The position numbers and the translations under genes are program-made. This document shows positions 1 through 12,751 of a stretch of DNA of 64,000 nt, one piece after another. Within the stretch, counting starts at the first letter, position 1, and every line of letters begins with the position of its first letter. The notes under the pieces were generated by a model. The model made no database searches and was not told the origin of the DNA. It saw nothing but the letters and a program-made list of their open reading frames with translations. The stretch is from Turritopsis dohrnii (Eukaryota > Cnidaria > Hydrozoa > Anthoathecata > Oceaniidae): the NCBI GenBank assembly GCA_027922465.2, contig BQMF02000029.1:434001-498000 (forward strand). The letters run 5' to 3'.

Positions 1-1274
1 ACGCTTTCACTCTCTAAAATTTCGGGTCGTTTTTGCGGTCACTTATTCATAATGGAGTGTCAGACCACGGCGGTTAATATTTTTCTACGATTAGTATAGG
101 GGAAAACATTGCATTGCATATAATCGTTTCAAATGTTTTGATTATTCGCGAGATCAAGAAACAATAGACAACAACGAAAGTATTGCGCGAAGATTTATTT
201 ATGTTTTTAGGGTAAGTACGCTTTAGAACCTTTTTGTTTGTTTGTTTTGTTTTTCTTATAGTATTAATAGGGTTTCTACGTCATTACTTTCAAATAATAC
301 GCGATTGAGGAAATGAATATCATGGTTTTTAATCATGACGCTCTGGATTCGTAAAGAAAATCGCAATTGTTTACGATTCACATTTTGGCACTTTTACGAC
401 TTTCGCGTTTGGCCTTTATTTACATTGGGGTGTGGATTCCATAAACAGTTACAGCGATTTTAATCTTTTTGTTGTTTACCTGTACGCACAATTTATTTTT
501 ACTACTGCATATATCGTATCGTGAAAGATTTATTACGAATATGTTGATGTGTTTCGGATCTTCTGATTTAAAAGTTTTTTTGTTCATAACTCCAGTGTTG
601 AACTAAATATGCTTTAGCCGGAATACCTAGAGATTTTTAATTAAAAGAGTGAAGAGTGTTTTTTTCTGTATTGACGTTAGATATCTTTAATCAAGGGGAA
701 CCATTGCATTGCATCTTCAATTTAAAAAGTGAAAAAAGTGGATGCACAGCGCGTATTTTTATTTTTGATGAATTAAAACCCATTGTGCTACACGCTGTTC
801 TACACGGGATACTAAATTCTAAACATTCTACATGCAAACTTTATCTTTATCATACCAAAATTCATTATACTAAGCCTTTCTCTCTGTTCAGCTCACATAG
901 ATTAAAACCTGTAAAAACTTTTTACACGGGTTACTAGTTATTTTTCCTAATAGGCCAGTGAACAAAAAAAGCCTTAAGAATTAACTTTTAGTGTATTTGA
1001 AATGCAAAGTGCTTGTCGCGTGGACAAATAGCCCGAACACTCCAGAATTTGCTTGACGACTGAGCTCAAATTTCCCATTAGTTGTTCATAATTTGGTCAA
1101 GTGTTGAAAATTTGAACCTACTTTGGACTAAATTTTCAAAATGCGTCAATTTTGTGAGTGGCCTATAAGATAATGCAATGTTCATAACTTTTTGGCGGCT
1201 AAATTCCATGTTTTTTTGTGAAGCAACCCTTTATGCTAAATCTGACATACTTTTAAAAAAGTGATTGTTTATAG
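1..1274. other. Upstream non-coding stretch, probably intron of the polycystin gene
   Basis: No convincing exon, RNA gene or repeat terminus was seen here. The first recognisable coding exon of the polycystin gene starts at 1275 in the middle of a membrane segment and behind a splice acceptor. This stretch is therefore most simply an intron of that gene, with earlier exons before the window. The open frame at 656-937 has no codon pattern or family resemblance and was left out. Confidence 0.5.
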
Positions 1275-4200
1275 GTTGTGGTTTTATCTCTTTTGTTTGC
1301 ATTAATTGTTAAAGAACCCCCAAAGATTTTGGAAGCAGTTGAAATTTATGGAACTGGAAAAAAGAAAATCAAAGGTATTTTATTATGATACTCTTTCAGC
1401 CAAATCCATTCACTTTGCTTTGGCCTGTCTGAAAGCTGGTCAAGAAAGATAAGGTTGTCCTCAAAACCACTTAGTTTTGTAATAATGCACTTTTAGCATT
1501 CAGAAAATATCCCAGATAAATCTCATAATCTAATTATCTCGCAACAAACGTCAGAAATTAGCTTTGTATTAAGTTCTGAATTTCTTAACAAGAGGTTCTT
1601 GCCACTGGTATAGTTTTCTCATTAAGATTTTGTAGATGAGGAGTTGGAGAGTCAAGTCCAAGAACTAGTAAAGCTTCCAGATGCCAAAAGACTACAGGAG
1701 ATTAAAGAGCAGCGTATCAAGGTATTGAATTGTGCTGACAAAATGTTCAGATAACTTCCTTATACCTCCGTATGATCGATTTTTCATGATACGAAATTTA
1801 TTTCGAGATGTTTGTGACTACCACTACAGCATTACTTAAACATTTTAAATTCAGAGGTGAATCTAGCAGAAATTTAACTGTTGTAAGCCAATTCAGAGGA
1901 GAACTATCTAAAATTGAAATTTAAATTATCCTTTTAAAAACTTTTTTTCCTTAATGGCTGCGCCAGTTTAATGGATCGTAGATCTGCACTTGCCTTTGAA
2001 TATGTATGTTTTATGACATTTTGAGCTTGGGATGGCTTTACAAACATCTAACAATTTGAGTGCTATTAATTTTTTAAAAAGGAAAAGATCATCAAAGCAA
2101 TTGTGAAAGAAAGTTTGGTCCAATCACTATTTGTTGTATTGTTCATCTTCGTCTGCTATGCCGCAGTTGATCCGAATGCATATCTACTTGGCGAGAGTGT
2201 ACACAAATTAATGGGAGACAATGGAATTACAGGTGCCTACTTTGGTGGAAAAGCATACATGTTAGAAGATATTGAGCCTGATGGTAAAAGTTTCCGAAAT
2301 GTCCAACCAGCATCTGGGGTACAAAATTGGTTTAATTTTTCACTCTTGGTAACTATTTAGTCATGTATAACTGATCCAACATACCTTTCAGATATCAAAT
2401 CGTTTGGAATGGTTTGATTGGGCTCGATATTCTGTGGTTGAATATCTTTTCATGAATAACTGGTACAACAAAAAGAAATATGCTCTTGGATATATAGCTG
2501 ACAATCAACAATCGAAAATTTTAGCGATGGCAAGATTTAGACAAAACAGAATCAAAAGGAGTAATTATTGAGTTATTGAATGTTGCTTGATTACTGATTT
2601 CGCCCACTATCACTGATAAATACAACGCAACGTTTTCTTGTATTGTCACTGATCTGTTATTAATCTATTGTTTCGTATTCTCATAGTGTCCTGTACAAAG
2701 CATCCTGTGTTTGAGTATTTGATTGTTGAATGTAATGCTGGCTACAGTTCTGCTGCAGAACAAACGAAATCATTCAGCAAAGGGTGGGAACCTGCACTCA
2801 ACTATTCCACAAAAATTGCTGCAAGAAAAGGATTGAGGAAAGCGTTGTATCTTGGATATGAAGATCCATGGAGATTCCAAAGTAAGTCTCCTTATCTCTG
2901 TTGTAATAATAATTAGATTAAATTATATTGAATTAAGTGAAGTTTGCAACACTTTTTTGAAAGTAAATATTGATTTAACGTATGTTTTGTCATTTCTTCA
3001 TCCAATGAACGAACAACAAAAAAAAAAAAAAAGGAAAAAAAGAAAGAAAAAACCCAACTGTTTTTTATATTCTACATTTAATGATTTTGAAATAACGGAT
3101 TTGTTGTTAATACAAGAACATCAAAAAATTTTAATTCTCTTTCTAATCTTTAGCTGCTTCAGAATTGAAGAACTTTCCATATTGGGGTCGCTTTGCAACC
3201 TACGGTGGTGATTCATATTCTGTTAGTATTGGTCCAAAGAAAAGGGTCGCAAAGAAAGTCATGAAAGAAATGAAAGATAATTTCTGGGTTGATCGCTACA
3301 CTCGAGCTATCTTCACTGAAGCAAATATATACAATGCTCACACCAACTTGTTGTTGGTTGTCACATTCTTACATGAGATTCTTCCTACTGGTGGCTGGTA
3401 TTGCATGATAAATATCCAATCGTTACGTCTGTATCGTTATGTTGGTGGCTTTGGGGAATGGACCATGTTGTTTGACATCATATTTGTTATTGTGACTCTG
3501 GTTGGATTGTATAAGATAATAAGAGAATCTAGAAGAAGTGGCTTCAAGGTGTATCTCTCAAATTTCTGGAGTCTTCTTCATTTCATCATAATAATCTGTT
3601 CATTGTTAGCAATAGCTATGACTTTTGGTCGCTTCTTTGCTGTAAAACAAGCGATACAGCAATATATGAAGGAACCCGAGTTGTTTGTAAGTTTTGGGTA
3701 TGTGACACAGATGGAAAATCTAATCTCGGCTTGTCTCGGTTTTGCATTGTTCTTCGCTAATCTGGAATTTCTTCGAATACTTCGATTCAACAAGAGTGTT
3801 GGACAAATGACAAAAACCATGAAGATTCTTGGATCACCTTTGGCGTCATTTGGTCTCACTTTCATTATAATATTCATGGCGTATGTCTCTTTCACACACT
3901 GTTTGTATGCCGACAAACTTGAAAAATTTCGTGATGTTAAAAATAGTTTTGTTGCTTTGACAATGATGTTTATGGGTTCATTCGACATCTATGCGTTCTT
4001 GGATAATGCACCGATCCTTGGACCAATCATGTTTTTTTCTTATATGATGGCCATCCAAATGATCATGATAAATATGTTTGTTGGGATAATCTGTGATGCA
4101 TTTGCTGAGGTTGGTGAAATGGAACCTGAAGAGCAGCCCAGTGTTTTATCATTCATGGCAAACCGAGTAAAGAATCCAGGTAGTATGATTATTCTCGAAA

Positions 4201-7200
4201 ACGATTTATTAATGGTTGTCAACAAGGTGCTAACTGACCATTAAAAATCATCGCTCTGATGAACACGAGACATTTGCTTTTTCTTCTTTACTGGTAATTT
4301 TTTACGTTGCAACTTTTATATCATTGGAAAGGTTATAAAATTTCGCGTCTGATGGTGTAAAAATTTTTGAAAAATGTTTTAACATATAAAAAGTAATCTA
4401 ATCTCAAACTCGGAGTCCCGCTTTTTGTGAATCACACTGTAATATACAGTGACAGTGTGTTTCTAAAAAAATTATCATTAAACTTTGAATGTGCATAACT
4501 TTTTGTTCACGAAATATTTTTTTTAGATATCAATGTGGGGTCTCAGCGCATGGATAAACTAAATGTTTAAAAAAATTGAAAAATTTCCTAATCAAATTTG
4601 TTAGAACAACAAATAAAAAGTTGTTCTCATGCAAAGTTTGATAATATCTTTTTTAGAGACACACTGTGTTTCAAAACTTTAGCGTCAAAAATTTTCATCG
4701 CATTTTTGAAGAAAATATCCAATTAATTTTTATAAATTTTATATCGAGAAAATTAAAAAATAAGTATGGAAAAACTCATTAAGATTTTAACGATCATTTA
4801 AGACATTGTTAAGTTAATAACCGTATCTTTATTGTTTAAAGGTGCAAATTTATTCAATTTCCGCGCGCTATGCGTAGGAAATTGTTTGGTTTACACATAT
4901 CTATCTAACTATCTATCTGACTGTCTATGTAACAGTTTTTTGCCGTTTTCGGAAAGTCCGTTCGGATTCCGGATTGTTTGTTTATTCAGAATAGTTAATG
5001 ACTGACCTATGCTAGGAACTTAGGACAGGTTTGACTAAAATTGGGCAATTTAGACAAGGTGCTGATTTAGAAGTTGACGGTCATTTTGTCAGACTTGACT
5101 AAAATTGGACAATTTGGGCCAACTTTGGACCAAATTACGAAAGTTCTTCAAATTTCATGAAATTTTGCATGGACTACATTTGAAAGGTGCTGATTTCAAA
5201 TTTGACAGTCATTTTGTCAGAATTGACTAAAATTGGACAATTTGGGCCAAATTTGGACCAAATTTTGAAAGTTCTTCAAATTTCATGGAATTTTGCATGG
5301 ATTACATTTGAAAGGTGCTGATTTCAAATTTGACAGTCATTATGTCAGAATTGACTAAAATTGGACAATTTGGGCCAAATTTGGACCAAATTTCGAAAGT
5401 TCTTCAAATTTCATGGAATTTTGCATGGATTACATTTGAAAGGTGCTGATTTCGAATTTGACAGTCATTTTGTCAAATTTGACTAAAATTGGACAATTTG
5501 GGCCAACTTTGGACCAAATTTCGAAAGTTCTTCAAATTTCATGAAAATTTTGCATGGATTACATTTGAAAGGTGCTGATTTCAAATTTGACAGTCATTTT
5601 GTCTGAATTGACTAAAATTGGACAATTTGGGCCAAATTTGGACCAAATTTCGAAAGTTCTTCAAATTTCATGAAATTTTGCATGGATTACATTTGAAAGG
5701 TGCTGATTTCAAATTTGACAGTCATTTTGTCTGAATTGACTAAAATTGGACAATTTGGGCCAAATTTGGACCAAATTTTGAAAGTTCTTCAAATCTCATG
5801 GAATTTTGCATGGATTACATTTGAAAGGTGCTGATTTCGAATTTGACAGTCATTTTGTCAAATTTGACTAAAATTGGACAATTTGGGCCAAATTTAGACC
5901 AAATTTCGAAAGTTCTTCAAATTACATGAAATTTTGCATGGATTACATTTGAAAGGTGCTGATTTCGAATTTGACAGTCATTTTGTCAGATTTGACTAAT
6001 ATTTGAAGATTTGGGCCAAATTTGGACCAAATTTCGAAAAATCTTCAATTTTCATGAATAAACATCATGTGTAAGATATTGGTGAACTGTTTTTCTAGCC
6101 CCGAAACATCATAGTGAATTGCAAAGCTGTCAAGATTAAGTTAAATAAATTCAAGAAGGGAGTAATTTGATGAATTCCAGACTGTATCAAATTATTAGTC
6201 AGTGTACAAGTCATTCAGATATCTTGAAAGTTAGCCTAAAGCAATTTCCTCAAGGGCTGATGCGGAAATTGTTCAATCCATGAGGCTTCTAGTTTATTTT
6301 TATTTGGTATTGTTTTACGTGGCTAGCCTCACTCAGTTGCTATTGCATCTGCTTTCCAGGAGGGGCCACGGCTTAGGTTGGAGGCTCCGAAGTATTTGAC
6401 ACTCACATGAGTTACGAGAATTACTCACATGAATTACGAGAGTGATAACCACTGCACTACGGCGCCACATCTTTCATCAAGTCTTTTATGCCGTTATTTG
6501 ACAACTGAGGGGCTGATTACATGATCCCGCTTAGCCGGGATGAAATTTCATCCCGCCTTGCCGAGATGAATTTCAACTCGGTGTTACATGCAAAATTTTC
6601 ATCCCGTCTGGGCGGGACGGGACAAAACTAACCCTTTGTGTTTTGAATTTTTGACAAACTTCGCATGCTCAAACCTCAAACTTGTCCCGGTTGCCCGGGA
6701 CGAAGCGATTACTTGGGGAAATTTTATCATGTAATGGCAATGGGAAATTTATGAAGATTTGACCAGGAAGCCAAGACCTCGGCAAGCGGGATGAAATTTC
6801 ATCCCGGCTAACCGGGATCATGTAATCAGCCCCTGAGACTCTCAATTAAAGTTATTGCTCACGTAAAATTTTTCCAAACGTGCGTAAAGGCGAATCTCCA
6901 CTTCAGATAATTGCCCGCAGACCAGACCGGATTGGTTCGCTAAACAATAGCCCAAGTGAAAACATTATATATTATTTCCACGTTGTCTATTGTTTTGCGG
7001 TCCGATCCGTGGACAATTATCCGAAGTGGATATTCGCCTTGACATTGGCTTTGTTAAAGTGAAAGCGATAAAGAATTGTTACATAACTGTTTTTGTTTTC
7101 GGAAATTGATCTTATTGTTAAACATCTAAATTGATCGTTAAGAAATCAATGAGTTTTTCCAAACTTATTTTTCGTTTTTCTCTTTTTCTACTTTTCCATT

Positions 7201-10200
7201 TCCTACAAAAATTACATCACGAGAAAGACCAAAAAATAAGAACTCCATCGATATAAAATTTATAAACATTAATTGGATATTTTCTTCAAAAATGCGATGA
7301 AAATTTTGACGCCAAAGTTTTGAGACACACTGTATATGCAAACTTTAATGGCATTTTTAAATGTTTTCTTAATCCTCAGGTTCTACTGAAGAGCCTATTT
7401 ATAGTGATTGGAAAGACGAATGGGAGCTAATGATGGACGCATTCAACGACCAGTCAGATAACTGTTTGTTTTTACTTCGAAATTTCGAAACTGAAGAATT
7501 AAGGCATGCAAAATGGTTTGAAGTTGAAAACACTGACGACAAGAGAGACAATGGTTTGACAGCTGTACTTGGGTCTGATTTTTTTGAGGATGATAGCGAG
7601 GTAAGCCTTAGAAGTTTGGGATTAACTTTTGATAATGCCTTATTTTAAGATGCAGCATTAGAAGATACATACTCACATATCTCCAGCTTGTTATGTTTTG
7701 ATGTCATTGAATTCTCTCAGTTATGAGGGTCTTTAAGCATGTAGATGTAGGCTTCTTAATTTTGTTAGGGTCTTTAAAAAGATGCTTTTGAATGAAAATC
7801 TAATCCTATTTGGATCCTCTCTGCTGGCAACATTTATAACATAAACATTAGAAATGTCATTTTCATTAAGAGCAACTATTTGTAAGAATCAGCCAATTTC
7901 TCTACATCATGATAGTGACCATCTCAAGATTACTTTATTTTGAGGTATTTTGTTGTTTATGTTGTGATTAGTTACTGTCCCTAATATTTTGCTCTAAATT
8001 CGTCTTGGCTCTGAGTTACGGCCTCATTAAATTTGAGCCACAGGACTAGTAAATCATGAAAACCAAATTTGGGCAGTTTTCGAAGGTCATAATTTTTTTA
8101 AAAAAACACACGCACAAAGTTTTTGCAATTAATATTACTTCAAAACCAAGTGAGAAAGAAGAATATATAAGAAAATTAGTTTATCTATGACGGTGTTACT
8201 AAATATCATGGCTTCAAATCACGCTTTTGTTCTGTGTGATATCAACTTTGAAATCTGTTATCTGATGACGCCAGTATATTCATATATTCAACTTAACCAT
8301 GGACAATACATTTTTGCAATAAGATTCATGTGCACTCCAGCAATGGCTTGGCAATATGGCAGCAAATTTGGAGAAAAATTAATTTTGTGTCGCAATTTAG
8401 GTAATTTTGAGGTGATCATTATCACTGGTGTCTGATTCTTGTTCATAAAAGTACCTGTGTTGCAATGTTTAGTACTGATTTTGTTCACTGAAATCCAGGC
8501 ACCCAATTCTTAACAAACTGTATGGTATTAAAATCAATTGAAGGAGGATTTCTTCAGTAGCTGAAACGTTTGTTTATGATTCGTTAGGACTGCACAGTTT
8601 CATTGTGTCCACATTGCTTTCTTTTTTTCGTTCTTAAGTTCTTGTTAGGCGTGTAAGCTGGCTTCAGGTTTATTTTTACGGGAAAGGTGTGAAGTGAAAA
8701 AAACTTGAATGAAACTACCGTAATTATTCGACGCGCACTTTCTTATCTCACATACTCACTCCGTTCTTGAAAAGGGACTAAATTTTTGTCCATCACAGAA
8801 GCTTCCAAATAAGTTCAAAGTATTGGACGATCTGTTTCAGTTTTGCCGAAAGATGAGACTGAGAGAGTTTTTTTCGCGAAAAAAGATAGACGGAGACTCT
8901 GATAATAACAACAAAACACCAAGTGAGGAGATAGAGCAATGTAACATCAACACGCGAATTCCGAATCTTGATTACGACCCAAAGTATAAGGACACACCCC
9001 ATGACCTAGACGTTTACCTATCAGCCATCAAGAATGAGGTAACGGACCTAATTGCAAAAAGAAACCATCAAAAAGACAATCTATTGCCAATCGAAAGAAC
9101 GCCTTGGAGTCTCTAGCAAATAAGAAGAACGTCATCATTCACAACGCTGATAAAGGAGGGAAGGTCGTCATCATGGATCGTGACCTATACATCCAGGAAT
9201 GTCAAAAACAACTGGAAAACAGAACGTTCTATCAAGAACTCACATCCGATCCCATTCAAGAGATAGCACACGAGATCGACACCAACCTTGGGGAAATGTT
9301 TAAAAGGGAACAAATCACGGAAAAAGAGAAAAATTTCACCTCACAACATTCCAACAGCCCACGACGGTCTATCTTCTATGGTCTTCCAAAGATTCACAAA
9401 CAGTTCTCTATATTCCCACTACTAAGACCTATCGTTTCCAGCTTCAACTCTGTCACAGCCAAGCTGTCTGAATTCCTCGATTCTTTTCAGAAGCACCAAG
9501 CTAGGAAGACGAAGTCATTCATAAGGACACCAAAGATTTTCTAATGAAGCTGAAAGAACTTGGCCAGATACCTGAAAGCTCCATCCTAGTCACGATGGAC
9601 GCCAATTCTCTATACACAAACATTGACCATACCGAAGGTGCTGAAGCTTGTTTCAATTTCTTAGAAAAGCGAGGAGACAAGCGCATTTCATCAAAATCAC
9701 TCAAACAGCTAATACTACTTGTCCTTCGATCCAACGTGTTCCGGTTTGGTGATCGTCTATACAAACAAGTTAAAGGGACTGCCATGGGAACTCCGATGGC
9801 TCCCAACTACGCAAATCTGCTCCTGAGTGACTTTGAAGAAAGCCTTTTGGAAGAATATCGCCAGAGAACAGGCCTGTCACCCTATGTATACTATCGATGC
9901 ATAGACGATATTTTCCTGATATGGACACGTGGTAAAGACTCACTGAATGACTTTCTGGAATTCTGTCAGAGATTTGGCGAGTCGAGAGGAATGAAATCAG
10001 AAATCAAGTTTGAGTGTAACACATCCCCAACCAGTGTCAACTTCCTTGACGTTGTCGTCACGAAAGCTCAGTCTTCCATCATAACAAGCGTTTACTCCAA
10101 GCCTACAGATGCTCACCAATACTTGAACAACGAATCAAGTCATCCTAAACACGTGAAGCGAAACATTCCGAAAGGTCAGTTTATCCGAGTCCGCAGAATA

Positions 10201-12751
10201 TGCACAACGAAAGAGGAGTATATCAACCACATCAACAAAATGATCATCCACTTCATTCGACACGGATACAACCAACAACCAACCAACAATTGGTGACATC
10301 GAACGGGGTACTCTTCTTGTTGATGAGACAAAAAAGAAAGATGAACAGATCGTTTTCGTGACCGATTGGCATCCAAATCTTAGTACACTACCCTCTGTTC
10401 TGAGAAAAAGTCGACATGTAATTGAAAACAACCCAGATCTACGACAGATATTCAAAACTCCCCCGATTGTTGCATTTAGGCGTGGACAGACCATCAAATC
10501 GAAGATCACAAGGAACGATGTCTCTGTCCGATCCAAAAGAGCAATCACACCAACGAAACCATGCAACAAATGCAAGTTGTGTGGTAATATCGAAGAAGCA
10601 ACCCAGATCAAGCATGGCGACGAGACAACGGTTCTTCACGACGGAGGCAGAAACTGCAAATCACGAAATGTTGTGTACGCCACCATCTGTAAAAGACATA
10701 ACACCATCTATGTCGGTCATACTGGCGAAAGGTTGAGCGATAGATTTTCAAAACACCGGTATGACATCGAAAAAAGACCGGGAAATTCAGAACTTGCCGA
10801 ACATTTTCATACAGACCACGATCTCACAACAAATATTCAAGTTCTGATTTTGCAGAAGAATATTCAAACTCAAGCCAAACGAGAACGGCTTGAGGATCGG
10901 TGGATTTGCCGTTTACAAACTCTTCAACCGGCTGGGATGAACATAGAACTCCACCAGTACGGAAAAGAAATGTACAGGCATTTCACAAAAACATTAACAA
11001 TTACAAACTAAAACAAGAAAATTTATAGTTCTTTGTATTTTACTTCTCGTTCATTTTGCATATTTTGTGCTATTGTTAAAGATAATCAACGAAGCTAAAA
11101 GAAGCGAGGATCCTCATTTTTAAAAACTGCTGACTTGCAAATTTTACCGTGATTTCACTCACTAAAGTCATATTAATATCTACAACAAGGAATCCTTCGT
11201 CATTAGTTAAACCAGAGACGGCTGGGAGAAAGATAGAAAAAATCAAAATAAACAAAATGGCGGACGAGGACGGGACCACATGCCGGTAAAAGCTGACTTT
11301 GCTCCGACCGACTGAGACCGAAAAAGGTCTCAGCAAAAAAATATAGAATACATGTGGGCGAAGGTGACGAGGCTTTGGCTTTAACAGAGCGCTTTCTGTT
11401 TTTTAAAAACTCGATGAGCTTCCCTAACACATTGTCATGTTTAAAATTTATTATGGACAACATTGAGTTGTTGGAAGGACAAACTCACAGTAGTAGAGAG
11501 GCTAGAAATAATATGACTCAAATCATTCTTTATACGATTTACTGTCCGTGCTTAGATATGGATATGTTGCAGGGTGACATAGATTGTTTTATATATGTAT
11601 CCTGCTGTAACGCTTAATAAGTTCTTATTCAAAAATGAAAAAAAGTATATATAGAGAAGAGAAGAGGGAGAGAGTGCTCTTCTCGTCTGGGTCCTGTGTC
11701 TTGATTTTTTTTTAAATTATTTATTTTTATGACGTCAATTTTTTATGCAATGTAATGTCTTCTGTTTAACTGTAAACATCATTCTTGAAAATGAACCGGA
11801 GGGGTTCGAAACGTTGAAACCTGGCGTATTTATTAATTGAGGATATTATAAGTTCCGCTTACATTAAAAGAATTTTTCTATTCGCGAAAGTTTCTGTTCG
11901 CGAAGGTTTCTGCACCTAAAGTAGTAGCAAGTATAAGGTCTAAGACATTCAAATAATTGTAAGCGTAAAACCTAGTCCTACAAGCGAGTGTAGCAACCGA
12001 GCATAAACAATTTTAAGAAATGTTCTGTAACTATGCTTATGTTTCATCATTTCAAAATTGCCTGCTGATAATAAAGATTCTTGTAGTACTGTTGCTTAAG
12101 TTTTTGAGAAAAGTTACAAGTGTTGCTTATAAACTTGTTGCTTATAAAAAAACAAGTGTATAGGTCGTTTCATTATAGCTCAAAATGTATAGTGGTCACT
12201 TGTCATAATTTGCACATTTTACAATATCATTGTGCTGATTTCGAGTTAAGTGCTATTCATCCTGAGCTGGAAAAAAATCATATTTTGGGTCGAATTTGAA
12301 AGTGGATCAAACCTTATGAGATTTTGCATTTAATGCCATTTCAGACTACAAAACGAATGTCGAGTTAAGATCAAGTCAAGCAAAGTTAAAAAATGTTAAG
12401 CAAAGCTACACGATAGCTGACGTCTAGATTGTTAAATTGTCACATTTGAGAGCACAGTAATGTTATTTTACCCTATTTTTGAGTCTGGATAAAACTTTCA
12501 GAAATGTAAACGTCATAAGTCATCCTGTTGGCTTCGCACCTGTTTAAATGCTAACGAACTCAGGTTGGTTTTATTTTTAGTTTATTGATGGCTTGAATGA
12601 ACTCCAGCAGAGACTGAAAAGCATGACGCCAGGACAAGCAAAGATCTTCCTAAACGCAGCTGCTATCAGACGACAGAGCGAAAAGCACAACGAGTCTGAC
12701 TCTAATGAAGGAAACAGTTCTGCAGAAGAAAACGAAAGTGATGCCAGTTAG
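1275..12751 (+). CDS. Polycystin-1-like channel protein, C-terminal eight exons (5' partial)
   Basis: Exons read by frame and splice phase: 1275-1374, 1636-1721, 2082-2348, 2392-2560, 2687-2881, 3154-4179, 7380-7600 and 12581-12751 (TAG). They give about 744 residues. All junctions have GT-AG ends and matching phases. The fragment opens with the end of a membrane helix (LLFALIVKEPP), typical of polycystin-1 rather than polycystin-2. An acidic linker follows, then S1, the extracellular polycystin (TOP) domain up to the WVDRYTRAIFTE motif, and S2-S6 in the big exon: S2 near residue 376, S3 412, S4 461, S5 502, pore helix and filter-like MGSFDI near 540, S6 near 565. The tail is acidic and Ser/Glu-rich. 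In the family this region forms a six-helix cation-channel fold, usually in heteromers with polycystin-2. The N-terminal part (GAIN/GPS, PLAT) would lie before the window. The exact member (PKD1, PKD1L1-3) is not resolved. Confidence 0.88.
4655..4840 (+). repeat. Left copy of an inverted repeat pair in the polycystin intron
   Basis: This segment contains GAGACACACTGTGTTTCAAA and the following sequence through the TTAAGACATTG region. It reappears inverted, with point differences, at about 7095-7335. The pair encloses the satellite array and the 325-bp MITE. This looks like the two ends of one inserted element later filled with other repeats, or two opposed copies of one family. Termini were judged by eye. 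Confidence 0.6.
4855..5015 (+). repeat. Interspersed repeat, copy 1 (second copy near 26.6 kb)
   Basis: The sequence has a GCGCGC-type start, AGGAAATTGTTTGGTTTACA, a TCTATCTA microsatellite and CGGAAAGTCCGTTCGGAT. It occurs almost unchanged but inverted at about 26590-26752. Two distant copies in opposite orientation show an interspersed repeat with an internal short tandem repeat. No coding content was seen. Confidence 0.75.
5035..6060 (+). repeat. Satellite array of ~127-bp units (about 8 copies)
   Basis: A unit of about 126-128 bp repeats head to tail. Landmarks in each unit are AAAGGTGCTGATTT, TTTGACAGTCATTTTGTC, TGACTAAAATTGGACAATTT and GAAAGTTCTTCAAAT. About eight units are visible, with the outer ones diverged. 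The array lies in the 3.2-kb intron between polycystin exons ending at 4179 and starting at 7380. There is no open frame across units and no spacer variation, so it is not a CRISPR array. Confidence 0.93.
6225..6475 (-). mobile_element. tRNA-derived SINE fragment (tRNA-Val-like head)
   Basis: On the minus strand the segment starts at about 6470 with GGCGCCGTAGTGCAGTGGTT, which looks like a tRNA A-box region of the tRNA-Val type, followed by a body without a clear B box. The distal part (6225-6295, GGGCTGATGCGGAAATTGTT) recurs inverted at about 22790-22880. Together this indicates a decayed tRNA-related SINE. The boundary between SINE and the second repeat is uncertain. Confidence 0.5.
6509..6833. 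mobile_element. 325-bp Harbinger-like MITE
   Basis: Long inverted ends start GGGGCTGATTACATGATCCC and continue through ATGAAATTTCATCCCG. A 3-bp direct repeat (TGA) flanks the element at 6506-6508 and 6834-6836. There is no ORF. A 3-bp target duplication and the terminus resemble the larger element at 58.0-58.8 kb (GAGCCTGATTATATGAGGCG). The two are likely members of one non-autonomous PIF/Harbinger-type superfamily; that assignment is inferred. Confidence 0.82.
7095..7335 (-). repeat. Right copy of the inverted repeat pair
   Basis: This is the inverse of 4655-4840. It shares the stretch around AAAATGCGATGAAAATTTT and ends at GAGACACACTGT about 45 bases before the acceptor of polycystin exon 7380. 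The repeat therefore sits right beside the splice acceptor and may contribute to intron end sequence. Confidence 0.6.
7601..8822 (+). other. Polycystin intron upstream of the Penelope-like element
   Basis: This is intron sequence after the polycystin exon ending at 7600. No gene, RNA or clear repeat terminus was recognised. A TACCGTAATTATTCG motif at 8716 resembles repeat ends elsewhere in the window (33388, 60236), so part of the stretch may be repeat-derived. I looked for a hammerhead ribozyme core of the kind carried by some Penelope-like elements and did not find one. Confidence 0.4.
8823..11011 (+). pseudogene. Penelope-like retroelement, decayed (reverse transcriptase plus GIY-YIG endonuclease)
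   Basis: Pieces in successive frames (8823-9116, about 9104-9544, 9544-10296, 10358-11011) form one interrupted polyprotein. In order: an N-terminal charged region, FYGLPKIHK and LRPIVSSFNS of the reverse transcriptase fingers, the LVTMDANSLYTNI region, GTAMGTPMAP, the catalytic box YRCIDDIFLIW, a Cys cluster (CNKCKLCG), and a GIY-YIG nuclease with VYATICKRHNTIYVGHTGER. This domain order is diagnostic of Penelope-like elements with an endonuclease. At least three frame breaks, near 9100, 9520 and 10300, make it inactive. The catalytic box has Cys where Tyr is usual. It lies in the same orientation as the host gene, inside its 5-kb last intron. Confidence 0.92.
11012..12580 (+). other. Rest of the last polycystin intron, repeat-rich
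   Basis: About 11985-12170 carries a repeat (TTAAGAAATGT, then CTTGTAGTACTGTTG, then GTTGCTTATAAAC) that recurs in the same orientation at about 58818-59010. A short ATGGCGGACGAGGACGGGAC stretch at 11258 is followed by a possible splice donor, but it is too short to call an exon. Nothing else was recognised before the acceptor at 12580. Confidence 0.45.

Noticed and set aside
3019..3050. A-rich run giving a Lys-rich frame at 2852-3211
   Set aside because: It is intron sequence between two well-supported polycystin exons.
5035..6060. Regular repeats considered as a CRISPR array
   Set aside because: Units are contiguous with no unique spacers, and the context is eukaryotic.
11256..11292. ATGGCGGACGAG followed by a donor-like GTAAAAG, a possible first exon
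   Set aside because: Only about ten codons, inside a repeat-rich intron, with no matching downstream exon.
7601..11830. Hammerhead ribozyme expected with some Penelope-like elements
   Set aside because: A CTGATGA occurs at 8265, but no GAAA core and stems could be arranged around it on either strand.
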